14,576 bases of DNA from BJ22 sp031405895 (lineage in GTDB: Bacteria; Planctomycetota; Planctomycetia; Pirellulales; Pirellulaceae), in the NCBI GenBank assembly GCA_031405895.1, contig JANOFL010000024.1:1-14576 (forward strand). The letters run 5' to 3'. A model generated the notes under the pieces. It saw nothing but the letters and a program-made list of their open reading frames with translations. It was not told the origin of the DNA and ran no database searches. Positions within the stretch are counted from its first letter, which is position 1, and each line of letters opens with the position of its first letter. Below are positions 13,469 to 14,576 of the stretch, in pieces. The position numbers were made by a program, and so were the translations under genes.

Positions 13469-14227
13469 TCAACGTGAGGACTTCGCGGGTTCACCTGACA
13501 ACGTCGCGTTCAAGATTGCGTTTGCGAGGGACTGGATCTTCTGAACCGACAGGCGGCCCTCGCGTCCGCCGACGCACGCAGCGCCGCGAAAGCCAAGAAT
13601 TCTGGGGCCAAGGGCCATCAGGAATGGAATCTCGGCCAGCCCGAGCGAGCCGGCCAGCGCCACCGGCAGATTTCTGGCACCGGCCGATTCCACAAACTTC
13701 TGCAACCGGATCGGCCCCATGCACTTCAGCGACGACCGACCCGACTTCTGGAAGGTGTCGAGCATCAGACTGGTACAGCCCGTATCAACCGCCGCCTCAA
13801 GCACCTCTTCCGGCGTTGGCGCGGCGCAAGTTTCGGCGTCGGCGCAGGCCACCAAAACCCGGTCGACAGGTCCACCATTGAACTCCATGGCGGCCCGCCA
13901 CAACTCCGGCCAGTCACGCTGGCCGGCCATTCCGGCGAGTCCCAGCTTGAGTGCCTTGAACACATCCAGCGCCTCAATTTCCTCTCCGCGCCAGTCGCGC
14001 AATTCGCCCAGTGCCAGACTGAAGCCAGGGCGCGGGACCAGGGACCTGACTTGGCGATCCGCTCGTTCAAAGCCGGCTACCTGGTGGCGAACCTTGGGCG
14101 AGACCGGTCCGAGCGGACCATTGGCTGGTTCCTTCAGATCGATGATCGAGGCACCCCCTTCCCGTGCGATCCGCGCCTCGGCAAGGCTTCGGACGCTGAT
14201 CAACAGCCGACCACAGGGGAGGTCCAT
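13469..14227 (-). CDS. mfnB: (5-formylfuran-3-yl)methyl phosphate synthase
   Basis: Condenses two glyceraldehyde-3-phosphate molecules to the furan phosphate precursor of methanofuran/methylofuran (EC 4.2.3.153; DUF556 family); cytosolic. The 252 residues are near the family length. Visible signatures: LLISVRSLAEARIAREGGA (8-26), IIDLKEPANGPLG (28-40) with Lys32, ALKLGLAGM (92-100) with Lys94, LMLDTFQK (154-161) with Asp157 and Lys161, VALAGSLG (189-196) and GFRGAACVGGREGR (212-225). Lys32 and Lys94 line up with the active-site lysines of the Methanocaldococcus enzyme. In bacteria the product serves formaldehyde oxidation through tetrahydromethanopterin, so this suggests a C1 pathway elsewhere in the genome. 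No other C1 gene is in the window. ATG14227 is preceded by CGGAAC. Confidence 0.92.
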   Translation of the reverse strand: MDLPCGRLLISVRSLAEARIAREGGASIIDLKEPANGPLGPVSPKVRHQVAGFERADRQVRSLVPRPGFSLALGELRDWRGEEIEALDVFKALKLGLAGMAGQRDWPELWRAAMEFNGGPVDRVLVACADAETCAAPTPEEVLEAAVDTGCTSLMLDTFQKSGRSSLKCMGPIRLQKFVESAGARNLPVALAGSLGLAEIPFLMALGPRILGFRGAACVGGREGRLSVQKIQSLANAILNATLSGEPAKSSR

Positions 14228-14271
14228 GTTCCGTCCTGGCGCGAGAACAGCGATCGTTGGCGCATTGGGCG

Positions 14272-14288
14272 GCCTGTCCGGGAGCCGC
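14272..14288. repeat. 17-bp repeat, copy 1 (GCCTRTCCGGGARCCGC)
   Basis: GCCTGTCCGGGAGCCGC here matches GCCTATCCGGGAACCGC at 14348-14364 at 15 of 17 positions. This copy lies just upstream of mfnB, and the second forms the left arm of the nested inverted-repeat element. Confidence 0.45.
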
Positions 14289-14345
14289 GAATCAGGCTAC
14301 TTTGTAACGTTTTCGCGGAAGGTTCGGGGCCATTGATGGGAGCAA

Positions 14346-14444
14346 GAGCCTATCCGGGAACCGCCGGGGTCTGACGCCAAATAGCGCAGTCTTCGGAGCG
14401 ATTTGGGGTCTGACCCCCTCTCTTCGCGATTCCCGGATAGGCTC
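14346..14444. repeat. 99-bp nested inverted-repeat element with GGGGTCTGA motifs
   Basis: Outer arms GAGCCTATCCGGGAACCGC (14346-14364) and GCGATTCCCGGATAGGCTC (14426-14444) are complementary except for one position. Inside are GGGGTCTGACGCC (14366-14378) and the palindromic GGGGTCTGACCCCC (14405-14418). In the centre CCAAAT (14377-14382) pairs with ATTTGG (14401-14406). The result is a long compound hairpin resembling a REP doublet. It lies between the divergent mfnB and the right-edge gene. Confidence 0.7.
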
Positions 14445-14502
14445 CAGGCCTTTTCCTGCGGCCCAACCCCTGCGATTCGGCTCCGCCTTGCCTGGATTGT
14501 CC

Positions 14503-14576
14503 GTGAAACACGAGCTGATTTCGACGGCCGAACATCTCCGCGACTTCTGCGCCGCGGCCAGCGGTTCGGAACGGCT
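14503..14576 (+). CDS. Probable ribonuclease D-like 3'-5' exonuclease, N-terminal fragment
   Basis: The frame VKHELISTAEHLRDFCAAASG...ER runs off the right edge. 'LISTAEHLRDFC' is like the opening strand and helix (ITTxExLxxFC) before the DTEF motif in RNase D/DEDD exonucleases. The DTEF residues themselves would fall just outside the window, so the assignment is tentative. GTG14503 is the start used; TTG14497 or TTG14488 in the same frame are alternatives. No Shine-Dalgarno is visible. Confidence 0.5.
   Translation, partial: MKHELISTAEHLRDFCAAASGSER

Overview
The window looks like a chromosomal segment of a GC-rich planctomycete (PVC group). The indicators are a PVC-type 'small basic protein' (3823-4047), a stand-alone CoaB, a bacterial MfnB homologue of the kind linked to tetrahydromethanopterin/methylofuran C1 chemistry, weak or absent Shine-Dalgarno sequences before most genes, and several short intergenic repeat families that I associate with planctomycete genomes. 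No database search was possible, so all family names rest on motif recognition.

Layout. 1-212: tail of an IS630-like transposase helix-turn-helix fused to REP-like repeat sequence. 213-982: no convincing gene, but a perfect 12-bp palindrome, an orphan intrinsic terminator and further hairpins. 983-3574: a large exported protein of unknown function. 3575-3822: two REP-like hairpins. 3823-4047: small basic protein followed by a strong terminator. 4229-5224: zinc-independent quinone/alcohol oxidoreductase, followed by a ~112-bp inverted-repeat element and a convergent small conserved-looking gene (5352-5609, minus). 6010-6083: tRNA-Arg(UCU) with its own terminator. 6398-7063 (minus): APS kinase CysC, divergent from 7238-9418 alpha-glucan phosphorylase. 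9490-9592: hexamer-repeat element. 9667-10314: CoaB (phosphopantothenate-cysteine ligase). 10451-11170: exported SIMPL-domain protein. 11257-11860 (minus): two-gene nucleotidyltransferase module with a long out-of-frame overlap. 12013-13261 (minus): membrane SPFH/Band-7 protein followed by a ribbon-helix-helix DNA-binding protein, with a palindrome and direct repeats upstream. 13469-14227 (minus): MfnB. 14346-14444: nested inverted-repeat element. 14503-end: probable start of a ribonuclease D-like 3'-5' exonuclease.

Most genes are single housekeeping or accessory transcription units rather than one pathway. The groupings that look functional are the nucleotidyltransferase pair, the SPFH-RHH pair and the divergent cysC/glgP pair. 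I see no CRISPR array, phage module or obvious defence island. The least explained material is the 863-residue exported protein, the overlapping nucleotidyltransferase pair, the SPFH-RHH unit with its candidate operator, and the dense set of intergenic inverted repeats, one of which supplies the stop codon of cysC.
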